Part shown: one piece after another, positions 25,906-33,759 of the stretch
Layout: each line of letters begins with the position of its first letter
How positions within the stretch are numbered: position 1 is the first letter of the stretch
NCBI GenBank assembly: GCA_001915995.1
Contig: MNRO01000022.1
Span: 62,001 to 126,000, forward strand
Reading direction: 5' to 3'
Source: Clostridium sp. 26_21
Lineage (GTDB): Bacteria > Bacillota > Clostridia > TANB77 > CAG-508
Length of the DNA: 64,000 nucleotides
Program-made: the position numbers and the translations under genes
Notes under the pieces: generated by a model
Seen by the model: the letters and a program-made list of their open reading frames with translations, nothing else
Told to the model about the DNA's origin: nothing
The model's database searches: none

Positions 25906-26379
25906 ATGAGTTTGGATACTTCGCGTTATTTTAAAAATTTTTCAAAAATTGAAGTTGATATGACAATCATATTTGATAATGAAGAAGGTATTTTTGGTAA
26001 TGGAGAACAAAAAATCCAAAAAATTTCAGCAATTAGATTATATTCTGTTTCTTGTGATGAACATGAAAATGGTTTTTCGATGCCAGAAGATAAAAATGTT
26101 AAGGTAGATCGATATAATGGTTTTTCTGTAGTTCGTATTGGAAAACCTATCACAGTTAATTTTGAGTCAAAAGAAGCTCAAAGATTGATGCAGCTTGAAC
26201 TTAGAGAAAAACAATCTATTATGGGATATTGGGATAAAAATTGTATAATGTTTGTTACAAGCAAGAAGGATTTTTTCATTATTATTGAAAAATTTATGAA
26301 AAATCTTTCTAAAGTAGAGTATATTATAAAGGAGTCTATAGATAATGATGAATGTTTTAAAGGATTGATGTTGAAGTAA
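25906..26379 (+). CDS. Hypothetical protein (157 residues) behind a structured leader
   Basis: Not recognised. It begins MSLDTSRYFKNFSKIEVDM and has no signal or membrane segment. A mixed alpha/beta pattern is suggested, with a beta-rich first half (AIRLYSVSCDE, VVRIGKPITVNFES) and a helical end (FFIIIEKFMKNLSKVEYII). It is a single-gene unit with a perfect promoter, GGAGG eight bases before the ATG, and a terminator at 26406. Codon choice is less A-rich than average here. The leader at 25807-25905 suggests control of translation. Confidence 0.65.
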   Translation: MSLDTSRYFKNFSKIEVDMTIIFDNEEGIFGNGEQKIQKISAIRLYSVSCDEHENGFSMPEDKNVKVDRYNGFSVVRIGKPITVNFESKEAQRLMQLELREKQSIMGYWDKNCIMFVTSKKDFFIIIEKFMKNLSKVEYIIKESIDNDECFKGLMLK

Positions 26380-26405
26380 TCAAATAAAAAATGATTTTAT
26401 CATTT

Positions 26406-26429
26406 CTCCCTTTGATAGGGAGTTTTTTT
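26406..26429 (+). terminator. Terminator of the 157-residue ORF
   Basis: CTCCCT / AGGGAG stem with loop TTGAT, followed by T7. An intergenic repeat begins immediately after. Confidence 0.85.
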
Positions 26430-26572
26430 ATAATAGGAGAGTATACTTTACTATTATATAAAAGCTATAATTGCTAGCACTTTGAAATTTTCTCCTTTTA
26501 GTTGAAAACTTAAATCTGGTGAGAATAAATCAAAGAAAAATCAAAAAAAATCCTTATTTGTTCTTATAGCTA
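26430..26572 (+). repeat. Structured intergenic repeat, long copy A
   Basis: Starts with the palindrome TATAATAGGAGAG / CTTTACTATTATA, then a block of about 110 bases (AAAGCTATAATTGCTAGC ... AAATCAAAGAAAAATC ... CTTATTTGTTCTTATAGCTA) that matches copy B at 49855-50000. The block can fold into two further stems (CAC 26478-26480 with GTG 26519-26521 and TTTTC with GAAAA; GAATAAAT 26523-26530 with ATTTGTTC 26556-26563). It lies between a terminator and the tcdA promoter. Confidence 0.75.
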
Positions 26573-26575
26573 CTA

Positions 26576-26604
26576 TTGAAAAAAGATTAAAAATATGTTA
26601 ATAT
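26576..26604 (+). promoter_or_regulatory. Promoter of tcdA
   Basis: TTGAAA (26576-26581), 17-base spacer, TAATAT (26599-26604), just beyond the repeat. Confidence 0.5.
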
Positions 26605-26636
26605 ATTAAATTGATAATATTAAAAGGAGCCAAAAA

Positions 26637-27389
26637 ATGTTAAATCAATTTTCAAGAACAGAACTATTAATTGGGAAAGAAGGAATAGAAAAATTACAAA
26701 ATGCAAAAGTTGCAATCTTTGGTATTGGAGGAGTTGGATCATTTGTAGTTGAGGGATTAGCAAGAGCAGGAATAGGAAATTTTATATTAATAGATGATGA
26801 TAAAGTTTGTTTAACAAATTTAAATAGACAAATAATAGCAACAAGAAAAACAATTGGAAAAAATAAAGTTGAAGTTGCAAGAGATAGAATATTAGAAATT
26901 AATCCAAATGCAAATGTAGAAATACATCAAGAATTTTTTATGCCAGATAGTGAGGAAATATTAGATAACACAGTTGATTATATTGTAGATTCAGTTGATA
27001 CAGTAACAGCAAAAGTAGAATTAGTAGTAAGAGCTAACAGATTAAATATTCCTATTATGTCTTGTATGGGAACAGGAAATAAATTAGATCCAACAAAATT
27101 TGAAGTAACAGATATTTATAAAACAAGTGTATGTCCACTTGCAAAAGTAATGAGAAAAGAATTAAGAACAAGAGGAATAAAAAAATTAAAAGTAGTATAT
27201 TCAAAAGAAGAACCAATAAAACCAAATGAAAATTGTGAAAATAGTTGTAAAAATAATTGTATATGTCCTCCAGGAACAAAAAGAAAATGTACAATAAGAA
27301 ATCAAGTGCCAGGAAGTATATCATTTGTACCATCTGTTGCAGGATTAATAATTGCAGGAGAAGTAATAAAAGAAATATTAAAAAAATAA
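26637..27389 (+). CDS. tcdA: tRNA threonylcarbamoyladenosine dehydratase
   Basis: An E1-like ThiF/MoeB-family enzyme that makes cyclic t6A from t6A37 of tRNAs by ATP-dependent dehydration. The 250-residue protein starts FSRTELLIGKEGIEKL, has the nucleotide-binding IFGIGGVGSFVVEGLARAG, the adenylation-site DDDKVCLTNLNRQ, YIVDSVDTVTAK and the TcdA-type MGTGNKLDPTKFEVTDIYKT ending, in order. A cysteine cluster (CENSCKNNC) near residue 205 is more Cys-rich than usual. It is single, converging on spoVT. GGAGC precedes the ATG. Confidence 0.9.
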   Translation: MLNQFSRTELLIGKEGIEKLQNAKVAIFGIGGVGSFVVEGLARAGIGNFILIDDDKVCLTNLNRQIIATRKTIGKNKVEVARDRILEINPNANVEIHQEFFMPDSEEILDNTVDYIVDSVDTVTAKVELVVRANRLNIPIMSCMGTGNKLDPTKFEVTDIYKTSVCPLAKVMRKELRTRGIKKLKVVYSKEEPIKPNENCENSCKNNCICPPGTKRKCTIRNQVPGSISFVPSVAGLIIAGEVIKEILKK

Positions 27390-27398
27390 TAAAATAAA

Positions 27399-27429
27399 TC
27401 CTATAGATATATTTTCTATAGGACTTTTT
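27399..27429 (+). terminator. Bidirectional terminator between tcdA and spoVT
   Basis: TCCTATAGA / TCTATAGGA perfect stem, loop TATATTT, then CTTTTTA; an A-rich stretch on the other side serves spoVT. Confidence 0.8.
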
Positions 27430-27431
27430 AT

Positions 27432-27986
27432 TTATATTTCCATTTGGCTACCTAAAAATGTTGCTGCAGATTGAGCAATTTTAGTTTCAACTTCATTCAT
27501 TTTTGTGTTAGCTTCTTTAGAAAGAAGAATTACAGTTCCAATTGTATCACCATTAGAAATTATTGGATATACAACTTGAGCATTATATTTTTTGTTATTA
27601 GAATCATTTTTTGTTATAGGAACAGAAATATTACTATTTTCGTTACTTGTATAAATTTCTTTATCTTCCATTAATTGTTCAAGTTCATCACTAACATTTT
27701 GTTCTAAATATTCTTTTTTAGAACCACCAGAAACAGCTATAACAGTATCTTTGTCAGTAATGCAAGCTATATGACCAGTTGTTTTTGACAAAGTTTCAGC
27801 ATATCCAGTAGCAAATTCAGATAATTCACCAATTGGTGAATATTTTTTTAATATAACTTGACCTTCTCTATCAGTGAAAATTTCTAAAGGTTCACCTTCT
27901 TTTATTCTTAAAGTTTTTCTTATCTCTTTTGGAATTACAACTCTACCTAAATCATCTATTCTTCTTACAACACCTGTTGCTTTCAT
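27432..27986 (-). CDS. spoVT: Stage V sporulation protein T
   Basis: The 184-residue transcription factor has an N-terminal AbrB-type swapped-hairpin DNA-binding domain (MKATGVVRRIDDLGRVVIPK, then KTLRIKEGEPLEIF) and a C-terminal GAF-like domain (about 55-184). SpoVT modulates sigma-G-dependent genes in the forespore during late sporulation and spore coat and germination properties. Its presence is the best sign that this organism descends from endospore formers. GGAGG lies before the ATG. Single gene, convergent with tcdA. Confidence 0.93.
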   Translation of the reverse strand: MKATGVVRRIDDLGRVVIPKEIRKTLRIKEGEPLEIFTDREGQVILKKYSPIGELSEFATGYAETLSKTTGHIACITDKDTVIAVSGGSKKEYLEQNVSDELEQLMEDKEIYTSNENSNISVPITKNDSNNKKYNAQVVYPIISNGDTIGTVILLSKEANTKMNEVETKIAQSAATFLGSQMEI

Positions 27987-28077
27987 TTAATTTCCTCCTT
28001 ATTTGGTTTGATTTTTTTGTATATTTTTATTATTACAAATAAGGAAAAATTTATACATTTTTTCTCATAATAATATA

Positions 28078-28106
28078 TTTACATTATGAAAATTAAGTGA
28101 TATAAT
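28078..28106 (+). promoter_or_regulatory. Promoter of the 85-residue ORF
   Basis: TTTACA (28078-28083), 17-base spacer, TATAAT (28101-28106). Confidence 0.7.
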
Positions 28107-28148
28107 ACACAAGAAATATTTGGAAATAACAAAATAGGGAGGCAAAAA

Positions 28149-28406
28149 ATGACATTAGAAGAATTAGATAAAGATATAAATAAAAAAATTGCTGAAAATG
28201 AAGAATTTGTTAGATATACATTTTTCGAATTAAAAGTAAAACATAATTTGTCTGAAGATGAAATTGATGAAGTGTTAAGACTAGCAAGAAATAAATTTGA
28301 AAATTTAGGATATAGAGTATATTTTACAGGAGCAAAATATAATTATCAAGGTGAAAATAGAATTGTAGAATCAAATGAATATTTAGTTGCAATAAAAGGA
28401 TTATAG
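28149..28406 (+). CDS. Small hypothetical protein (85 residues)
   Basis: Not recognised. It is acidic and probably all-helical in its first half (MTLEELDKDINKKIAENEE; SEDEIDEVLRLARNKFENLG), ending in a short beta-rich part with VYFTGAKYNYQG. No signal or membrane helix. AGGGAGGC lies ahead of the ATG and the gene has its own promoter. It stands between spoVT (divergent) and tRNA-Gly, which does not suggest a pathway. Confidence 0.65.
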   Translation: MTLEELDKDINKKIAENEEFVRYTFFELKVKHNLSEDEIDEVLRLARNKFENLGYRVYFTGAKYNYQGENRIVESNEYLVAIKGL

Positions 28407-28493
28407 AATTTTTGGTGTAATAGTTGAGAATACTGGATTTGTCAATACATAAAAATAAAAATAAAAAAAATTTAAAAAATTTTTAAAAAAGTG

Positions 28494-28522
28494 TTGACAA
28501 ATTTTAGATTTGATACTATAAT
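28494..28522 (+). promoter_or_regulatory. Consensus sigma-A promoter of tRNA-Gly
   Basis: TTGACA (28494-28499), 17-base spacer, TATAAT (28517-28522): a perfect match. Confidence 0.9.
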
Positions 28523-28556
28523 AATAAATGTCTTAAGGAGAGAGACAAAACAACAT

Positions 28557-28630
<74 letters not shown>

Positions 28631-28638
28631 GAAATTGA

Positions 28639-28668
28639 AACAAACGATAACTCGTTTGTTTTTATTTT
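28639..28668 (+). terminator. Terminator of tRNA-Gly
   Basis: AACAAACGA / TCGTTTGTT perfect stem with a 4-base loop, then TTTATTTT. Confidence 0.85.
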
Positions 28669-28685
28669 ATCTTAGTGAGTATAAT

Positions 28686-28745
28686 ATTCACTAACCTTAC
28701 TCATTTAAATAAAATGAGTTATATATCCAGAAGGAGGTGAAAATA
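28686..28745 (+). promoter_or_regulatory. rpsF leader hairpin covering the Shine-Dalgarno
   Basis: CCTTACTCATTT (28695-28706) pairs through ACTCATTT / AAATGAGT (28712-28719), and its CCTT can pair with AAGG (28731-28734) of the ribosome site AAGGAGG, leaving an 11-base bulge on the 3' side that contains CC. Many rpsF leaders bind the S6:S18 complex for autoregulation; this could be that element. A -10-like TATAAT lies at 28680-28685 but its -35 is weak. Confidence 0.45.
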
Positions 28746-29030
28746 ATGAATAAATACGAGAGTGTTGTCATTATTAATCCAAACGTTGATGAAGCAGGTT
28801 TAAAAGCTTTAGAGGACAAATTTACAGGATTAATAAATGCAAATGGAAGTGTTACTGAAGTTGAAAACATGGGTAAAAAGAAATTAGCATATGATATCAA
28901 GAAAAACAAAGAAGCATATTATATGGTATTTAAATTCGAAGCTAACCCAACACTTATAGCAGAACTTGAAAGAGTTTACAGAATAACAGATGAAGTATTA
29001 AAATTCATCACAACAAGAAATATTGACTAA
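28746..29030 (+). CDS. rpsF: 30S ribosomal protein S6
   Basis: Start at ATG 28746; the GTG at 28737 overlaps the ribosome site itself. The 94-residue protein has the S6 ferredoxin-like pattern: MNKYESVVIINPNVDE, then KKLAYDIKKNKEAYYMVFKF and ERVYRITDEVLKF. S6 binds S18 and 16S rRNA on the platform of the small subunit. First gene of the classical rpsF-ssb-rpsR operon; the leader may allow control by S6:S18. Confidence 0.96.
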   Translation: MNKYESVVIINPNVDEAGLKALEDKFTGLINANGSVTEVENMGKKKLAYDIKKNKEAYYMVFKFEANPTLIAELERVYRITDEVLKFITTRNID

Positions 29031-29107
29031 TTATCAATATTATAGATAGCTATAAATAATAAATTGAAGGGCCTAATTAAAGTTGAAAGGTATAAAAGGT
29101 ATAAAAT

Positions 29108-29530
29108 ATGAATAAAGTAATTTTAATGGGGAGATTAACAAGAGACCCAGAAGTAAGATACACACAAACAAACAACACAGTTGTTGCATCATTCTCACTT
29201 GCAGTAAATAGAAGATTTGCTAGACAAGGTGAAGAAAGACAAGCAGATTTTATAAACATAGTTGCTTGGAGTAAATTAGGAGAATTTTGTAGCAAATACT
29301 TTAAAAAAGGTCAACAAGTAGGGATTATAGGAAGAATTCAAACAAGAACATGGGATGATGACCAAGGTCAAAAACACTATGTTACAGAAGTTGTTGCCGA
29401 AGAAGCTTATTTTGCAGATAGTAGAAGAGATGGAGAAGGAGCAAGTTCTTCATTCGAAAATACATTTGGAAATTCAATGCCAGGTGGAACAGATTTTGAA
29501 GTATCTTCAAGTGATGACCTACCATTTTAG
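29108..29530 (+). CDS. ssb: Single-stranded DNA-binding protein
   Basis: The 140-residue protein has an N-terminal OB fold (MNKVILMGRLTRDPEVRYTQ; FINIVAWSKLGEF; VGIIGRIQTRTWDD), a flexible low-complexity linker and the acidic tip DDLPF that recruits replication and repair enzymes. It protects single strands at forks and in repair. It lies in the usual place between rpsF and rpsR. Length is on the short side but normal for clostridial SSB. The start has GAAAGGT ahead. Confidence 0.96.
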   Translation: MNKVILMGRLTRDPEVRYTQTNNTVVASFSLAVNRRFARQGEERQADFINIVAWSKLGEFCSKYFKKGQQVGIIGRIQTRTWDDDQGQKHYVTEVVAEEAYFADSRRDGEGASSSFENTFGNSMPGGTDFEVSSSDDLPF

Positions 29531-29549
29531 GAAGTAGGAGGAAATAGAA

Positions 29550-29837
29550 ATGGCAGACAAGAATAAAAAAAGAAATAATAACAGAAATAAAGATTATGAT
29601 GATGATTTCAACCCAAAATTCAAAAAAATGAAGAAAAAGGTTTGCCCATTATGTGGTGACAAGAATTTTGTATTAGATTTCAAAAATTCTGATCAATTAA
29701 GAAAATTTGTTAATGATAAGGGAAAAATCTTACCAAGAAGAACAACAGGTGCTTGTGCTAAACATCAAAGAGATATAACACTTGCTGTTAAAAGAGCTAG
29801 ACATATTGCTATATTACCATATGCAGCTAAAGATTAA
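29550..29837 (+). CDS. rpsR: 30S ribosomal protein S18, zinc-binding type
   Basis: The 95-residue protein has a basic, asparagine-rich N-terminus, then VCPLCGD and, later, GACAKHQRDITLAVKRAR and ILPYA, the S18 core. The CPLC plus C-x3-H arrangement looks like a zinc site (C+ form), as in several Clostridia. It ends the rpsF-ssb-rpsR operon. TAGGAGG precedes the ATG. Confidence 0.95.
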   Translation: MADKNKKRNNNRNKDYDDDFNPKFKKMKKKVCPLCGDKNFVLDFKNSDQLRKFVNDKGKILPRRTTGACAKHQRDITLAVKRARHIAILPYAAKD

Positions 29838-29843
29838 TAGATT

Positions 29844-29876
29844 AAAAATTCATGAAGAAATTCATGAATTTTTTTA
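29844..29876 (+). terminator. First terminator after rpsR
   Basis: AATTCATG / CATGAATT stem followed by T7. A short palindromic repeat and a second terminator follow. Confidence 0.75.
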
Positions 29877-29879
29877 TAT

Positions 29880-29920
29880 AGTAGGAAAGTTCTCCTTGTA
29901 GGAGTACTTTCTGTACTAAA
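29880..29920 (+). repeat. Intergenic repeat, short palindromic copy C
   Basis: AGTAGGAAAGT ... ACTTTCTGTACT flanks an inner TCTCCT / AGGAG hairpin. It matches the opening palindrome (TAGGAAAGT ... ACTTTC) of the long repeats and, like them, comes directly after a terminator. The long 3' block is absent. Confidence 0.5.
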
Positions 29921-29929
29921 TAAATATGG

Positions 29930-29987
29930 CGAGTCTTAGATTTTCTTAAAATTTTCAGTTGATAGAAAATCTTAGACTCGTTTTTTT
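29930..29987 (+). terminator. Second, very stable terminator before dnaE
   Basis: CGAGTCTTAGATTTTCT / AGAAAATCTTAGACTCG, a perfect 17-base inverted repeat with a 17-base loop, then T7. Confidence 0.8.
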
Positions 29988-30087
29988 ATGCGTTAAAATC
30001 AAGTATATATTGAAAAATAAGCTATTTTATGATAATATTTAACCATAAATAAGAAAAAAATCACATCAAATTAAGGAGACGAAAAAT

Positions 30088-33000
30088 ATGTCAGAATTTG
30101 TGCATTTACATATCCATAGTGAATTTAGCTTATTAGATGGAGCAAATAGAATAAAAGACTTGCCAGTAAGAGCAAAAGAATTAGGAATGAAAGCAATGGC
30201 AATAACAGACCATGGAGTAATGTATGGTGCTATTGACTTTTATAAAACATGTAAAAAAGAAGGAATAAAACCAATAATAGGATGTGAAGTATATGTTGCA
30301 CCACGTTCAAGATTTGATAAAGAACCAATAGATAAACAATATTATCATTTAATATTATTAGCTAAAAATAATCAAGGATATAAAAACTTAAGTAAATTAG
30401 TATCAATAGGCTTTACAGAAGGATATTATTATAAACCAAGAATAGATTTAGAAGTATTAGAAAAATATCATGAAGGATTAATATGTTTAAGTGCATGTTT
30501 AGCAGGTGCAGTAAATCAAGCACTATTAAATGGTCAAACAGAAAAAGCAGAAGAAATAGCATTATGGCATAAAAGAGTATTTGGAGAAGATTATTATATA
30601 GAAATACAAAATAATGGAATAAGAGAACAAGTATTAGCAAATCAAAAACTTGTACAATTGGCTAGAAAATTAGATATACCATTAGTAGCAACAAATGATG
30701 CACATTATTTAAAAAGAGAAGATTCATATAGTCATGAAATTTTATTATGTATTCAAACAGGAAAAAGAATGAGTGATGAAGACAGAATGAAATTTGATAC
30801 AGATGAATTATATGTAAAATCACCAGAAGAAATGAGCGAATATTTTTCAGCATTTCCAGATGCAATAGAAAATACAGTAAAAATTGCAGATAAATGTAAT
30901 GTGGAATTTGAATTTGGACATACAATATTACCTAATTATGATGTACCACCAGAATATACAACACATTATGATTTCTTAAAAAAATTATGTGATGATGGAA
31001 TAAAAGAAAGATATGGAGAAAATCCATCAGAAGAAATTATAAAAAGAGCAGAATATGAAATTGGTGTAATCAAGAAAATGGGATATGTTGATTATTACTT
31101 AATAGTATGGGATTTTATACATTATGCAAAAAGTCAAGGAATACCAGTAGGACCTGGAAGAGGATCTGGAGCAGGTTCAATACTTGCTTATGCAATTGGA
31201 ATAACAGATATAGATCCAATGAAATATGGATTACTATTTGAAAGATTTTTAAATCCTGAAAGAGTAAGTATGCCAGATTTTGATGTTGATTTTTGTTATG
31301 AACATAGACAAGATGTAATAGATTATGTATCAAGAAAATATGGACATGATCATGTATCACAAATAATAACATTTGGAACAATGGCAGCAAAAATGGTAAT
31401 AAGAGATGTTGCAAGAGTATTAGATTATCCATATTCAGAAGCAGATAAATTAGCTAAAATGATACCAAATGAAATACATATAACAATACCAAAAGCATTA
31501 GAACAAAATAGAGAGTTAAAAGAATTATATGATACAGACCCAGAAGTACATAAATTATTAGAAATTGCAATGTCATTAGAAGGAATGCCAAGACAAGCAT
31601 CAACACATGCTTGTGGTGTTGTAATAACAAAAGATCCAGTAGATACATATGTTCCATTATATGTCAGAGATGGACAAATTTCGACACAATATATAATGAC
31701 AACACTAGAAGAATTAGGGCTTCTAAAAATGGATTTTTTAGGCTTAAGAACATTAACAGTTATACAAGACACAATAAATCTTGTAAAACAAAATAGAGGA
31801 ATAGATGTAGAATTTGATAAAGACATGTCAGACCCTAAAGTATATAAATTATGGCAAGAAGGTAATACATCAGGAATATTCCAGTTTGAATCACAAGGTA
31901 TGACAAACTTCATGAAAGAATTAAAACCAGATTGTTTAGAGGATTTAATAGCAGGAGTTTCATTATATAGACCTGGACCAATGGATCAAATACCAAGATA
32001 TATAAGAGGAAAGCAAAATCCTGGACATAATGAATATACACATCCAAGTCTAGAACCAATATTAAATGTAACATATGGATGTATGGTATATCAGGAACAA
32101 GTAATGCAAATAGTAAGAGATTTAGCAGGATATTCATTAGGAAGAGCAGATTTGGTCCGTAGAGCTATGGGAAAAAAGAAACTTGATGTAATGGCAAAAG
32201 AAAGAGAAGTATTCATAAATGGCCAAGTAGATGAAAATGGAAATATAATTGTACCAGGCTGTGTAAGAAATGGGATTGATGCAGAATCTGCAAATAAAAT
32301 ATTTGATGAAATGTCTGAATTTGCAAAATATGCATTTAACAAGTCACATGCAGCATGTTATGCAGTAGTAGCATATAGAACAGCATATTTAAAATCATAT
32401 TATCCAGCAGAATTTATGGCATCAATGTTGAATAGTTTTTTAGGAAATTTAGATAAAGTTCCAGAATATATAGATGAATGTAAAAGAATAGGCATAAAAA
32501 TATTAAAACCAGATATAAATAGTAGTAGCTCAAAATTTACAGTAGAATTTGATGAAAGTCAAGACAAGAATAATCAAATAGGACAAATTCGTTTTGGATT
32601 AGGTAGTATAAAAAATGTAGGATTACAACCAATAGATAATATAATAAAAGATAGAAATGAACATGGAAAATTTGAAGGATTTACAGATTTTTGCGAAAGA
32701 GTTGAAGGAGAAGCAGTAAACAAAAAATGTGTAGAAAGCTTAATAAAAGCAGGAACATTTGATGAATTTTCAGAAACAAGAGCAACATTATTAGCCTCAT
32801 TTGAAGCCATAATGGATTTAGCACAAAGTTATAATAAAAAAGGAATGAATGGTCAAGTATCAATGTTTGATTTAGGTGGAGGACAAGAAGAAAACAATCT
32901 AAAAGAAATAAAATATCAGTTTTCAGAGCAAGAAGAAATGACTGAAAACGAAAAATTATCAATGGAAAAAGAAATGCTTGGAATTTATATATCAGGACAT

Positions 33001-33678
33001 CCACTAGAAAAGATAAAAGAACAAATAAAACAATTAACAAATATATCATCAAAAGAATTAAAAGAAATTGATGAACAAAACTCTTCAGAAGAAAATGAAG
33101 AAAATAAAGTACAAGAAATACTAAAATATGAAGATGGACAAGAAGTAAAAATTGCAGGAATTATAACATCTGTAAAAAAGAAATATACAAAAAATAATAA
33201 AATAATGGCATTTGTTACAATTGAAGATTTAAATGGTTCTGCAGAAATAATAATATTTGAGCCAACATTTTTAAAATATCAAGATAAATTATTAGAAGAA
33301 AATATTATTATGATAAAAGGAAGATTAAGTATTAGAGAAGATGATAATACAAAAATAGTAGCACAAGAAATTAGAAATTTTGGAGAAAATTTTAGTGAAA
33401 ATTCAAATAAATATGAGAATAAAAAGCAAGATGCACAAAATACAGAAATTCAAAAGCCAAAACATCTAGTAATAGATATTACTAATATGGAAGAAACGGA
33501 AAAAGCTAAACTAAGAGGTGCTATAAGATTCTTTAATGGAGAAAAAAATAATATACCAGTAGCAGTTAAAACAGGTGATGAAATAAAACCTTGTGGTGCA
33601 ATACATTTAACAGAAGAAATTTTAAAAGAATTTGAAGAGATTGCTGGAAAGCAAAATGTTAGTATTGACTTATATTAA
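30088..33678 (+). CDS. dnaE: DNA polymerase III alpha subunit, DnaE type
   Basis: The 1196-residue replicative polymerase has an N-terminal PHP domain (HLHIHSEFSLLDGANRI; ITDHGVMYG), the palm with GPGRGSGAGS and PDFDVDFCYEHR (catalytic Asp 397 and 399), the fingers and beta-clamp region, tandem HhH and a C-terminal OB fold (VKIAGIITSVKKKYTK; MAFVTIEDLNGSAEII). In most Bacillota, DnaE extends primers before handing over to PolC. It is a single gene behind two terminators, with AAGGAGA before the ATG. Glutamate-rich linkers separate the OB fold from the core and from the last 90 residues. Confidence 0.97.
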   Translation: MSEFVHLHIHSEFSLLDGANRIKDLPVRAKELGMKAMAITDHGVMYGAIDFYKTCKKEGIKPIIGCEVYVAPRSRFDKEPIDKQYYHLILLAKNNQGYKNLSKLVSIGFTEGYYYKPRIDLEVLEKYHEGLICLSACLAGAVNQALLNGQTEKAEEIALWHKRVFGEDYYIEIQNNGIREQVLANQKLVQLARKLDIPLVATNDAHYLKREDSYSHEILLCIQTGKRMSDEDRMKFDTDELYVKSPEEMSEYFSAFPDAIENTVKIADKCNVEFEFGHTILPNYDVPPEYTTHYDFLKKLCDDGIKERYGENPSEEIIKRAEYEIGVIKKMGYVDYYLIVWDFIHYAKSQGIPVGPGRGSGAGSILAYAIGITDIDPMKYGLLFERFLNPERVSMPDFDVDFCYEHRQDVIDYVSRKYGHDHVSQIITFGTMAAKMVIRDVARVLDYPYSEADKLAKMIPNEIHITIPKALEQNRELKELYDTDPEVHKLLEIAMSLEGMPRQASTHACGVVITKDPVDTYVPLYVRDGQISTQYIMTTLEELGLLKMDFLGLRTLTVIQDTINLVKQNRGIDVEFDKDMSDPKVYKLWQEGNTSGIFQFESQGMTNFMKELKPDCLEDLIAGVSLYRPGPMDQIPRYIRGKQNPGHNEYTHPSLEPILNVTYGCMVYQEQVMQIVRDLAGYSLGRADLVRRAMGKKKLDVMAKEREVFINGQVDENGNIIVPGCVRNGIDAESANKIFDEMSEFAKYAFNKSHAACYAVVAYRTAYLKSYYPAEFMASMLNSFLGNLDKVPEYIDECKRIGIKILKPDINSSSSKFTVEFDESQDKNNQIGQIRFGLGSIKNVGLQPIDNIIKDRNEHGKFEGFTDFCERVEGEAVNKKCVESLIKAGTFDEFSETRATLLASFEAIMDLAQSYNKKGMNGQVSMFDLGGGQEENNLKEIKYQFSEQEEMTENEKLSMEKEMLGIYISGHPLEKIKEQIKQLTNISSKELKEIDEQNSSEENEENKVQEILKYEDGQEVKIAGIITSVKKKYTKNNKIMAFVTIEDLNGSAEIIIFEPTFLKYQDKLLEENIIMIKGRLSIREDDNTKIVAQEIRNFGENFSENSNKYENKKQDAQNTEIQKPKHLVIDITNMEETEKAKLRGAIRFFNGEKNNIPVAVKTGDEIKPCGAIHLTEEILKEFEEIAGKQNVSIDLY

Positions 33679-33759
33679 AAAATTCTATAAAATAAAGAGT
33701 GTTAAAAATATACAAAAACTAAAAATTGTTTTTAGTTAGATGAAAGGAATGTGATAAAC

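Noticed and set aside
31115..31913. Long - strand ORFs opposite dnaE and other genes
   Set aside because: They are shadows of A-rich coding sequence (Leu/Phe/Ile-rich translations), with no ribosome sites or known domains.
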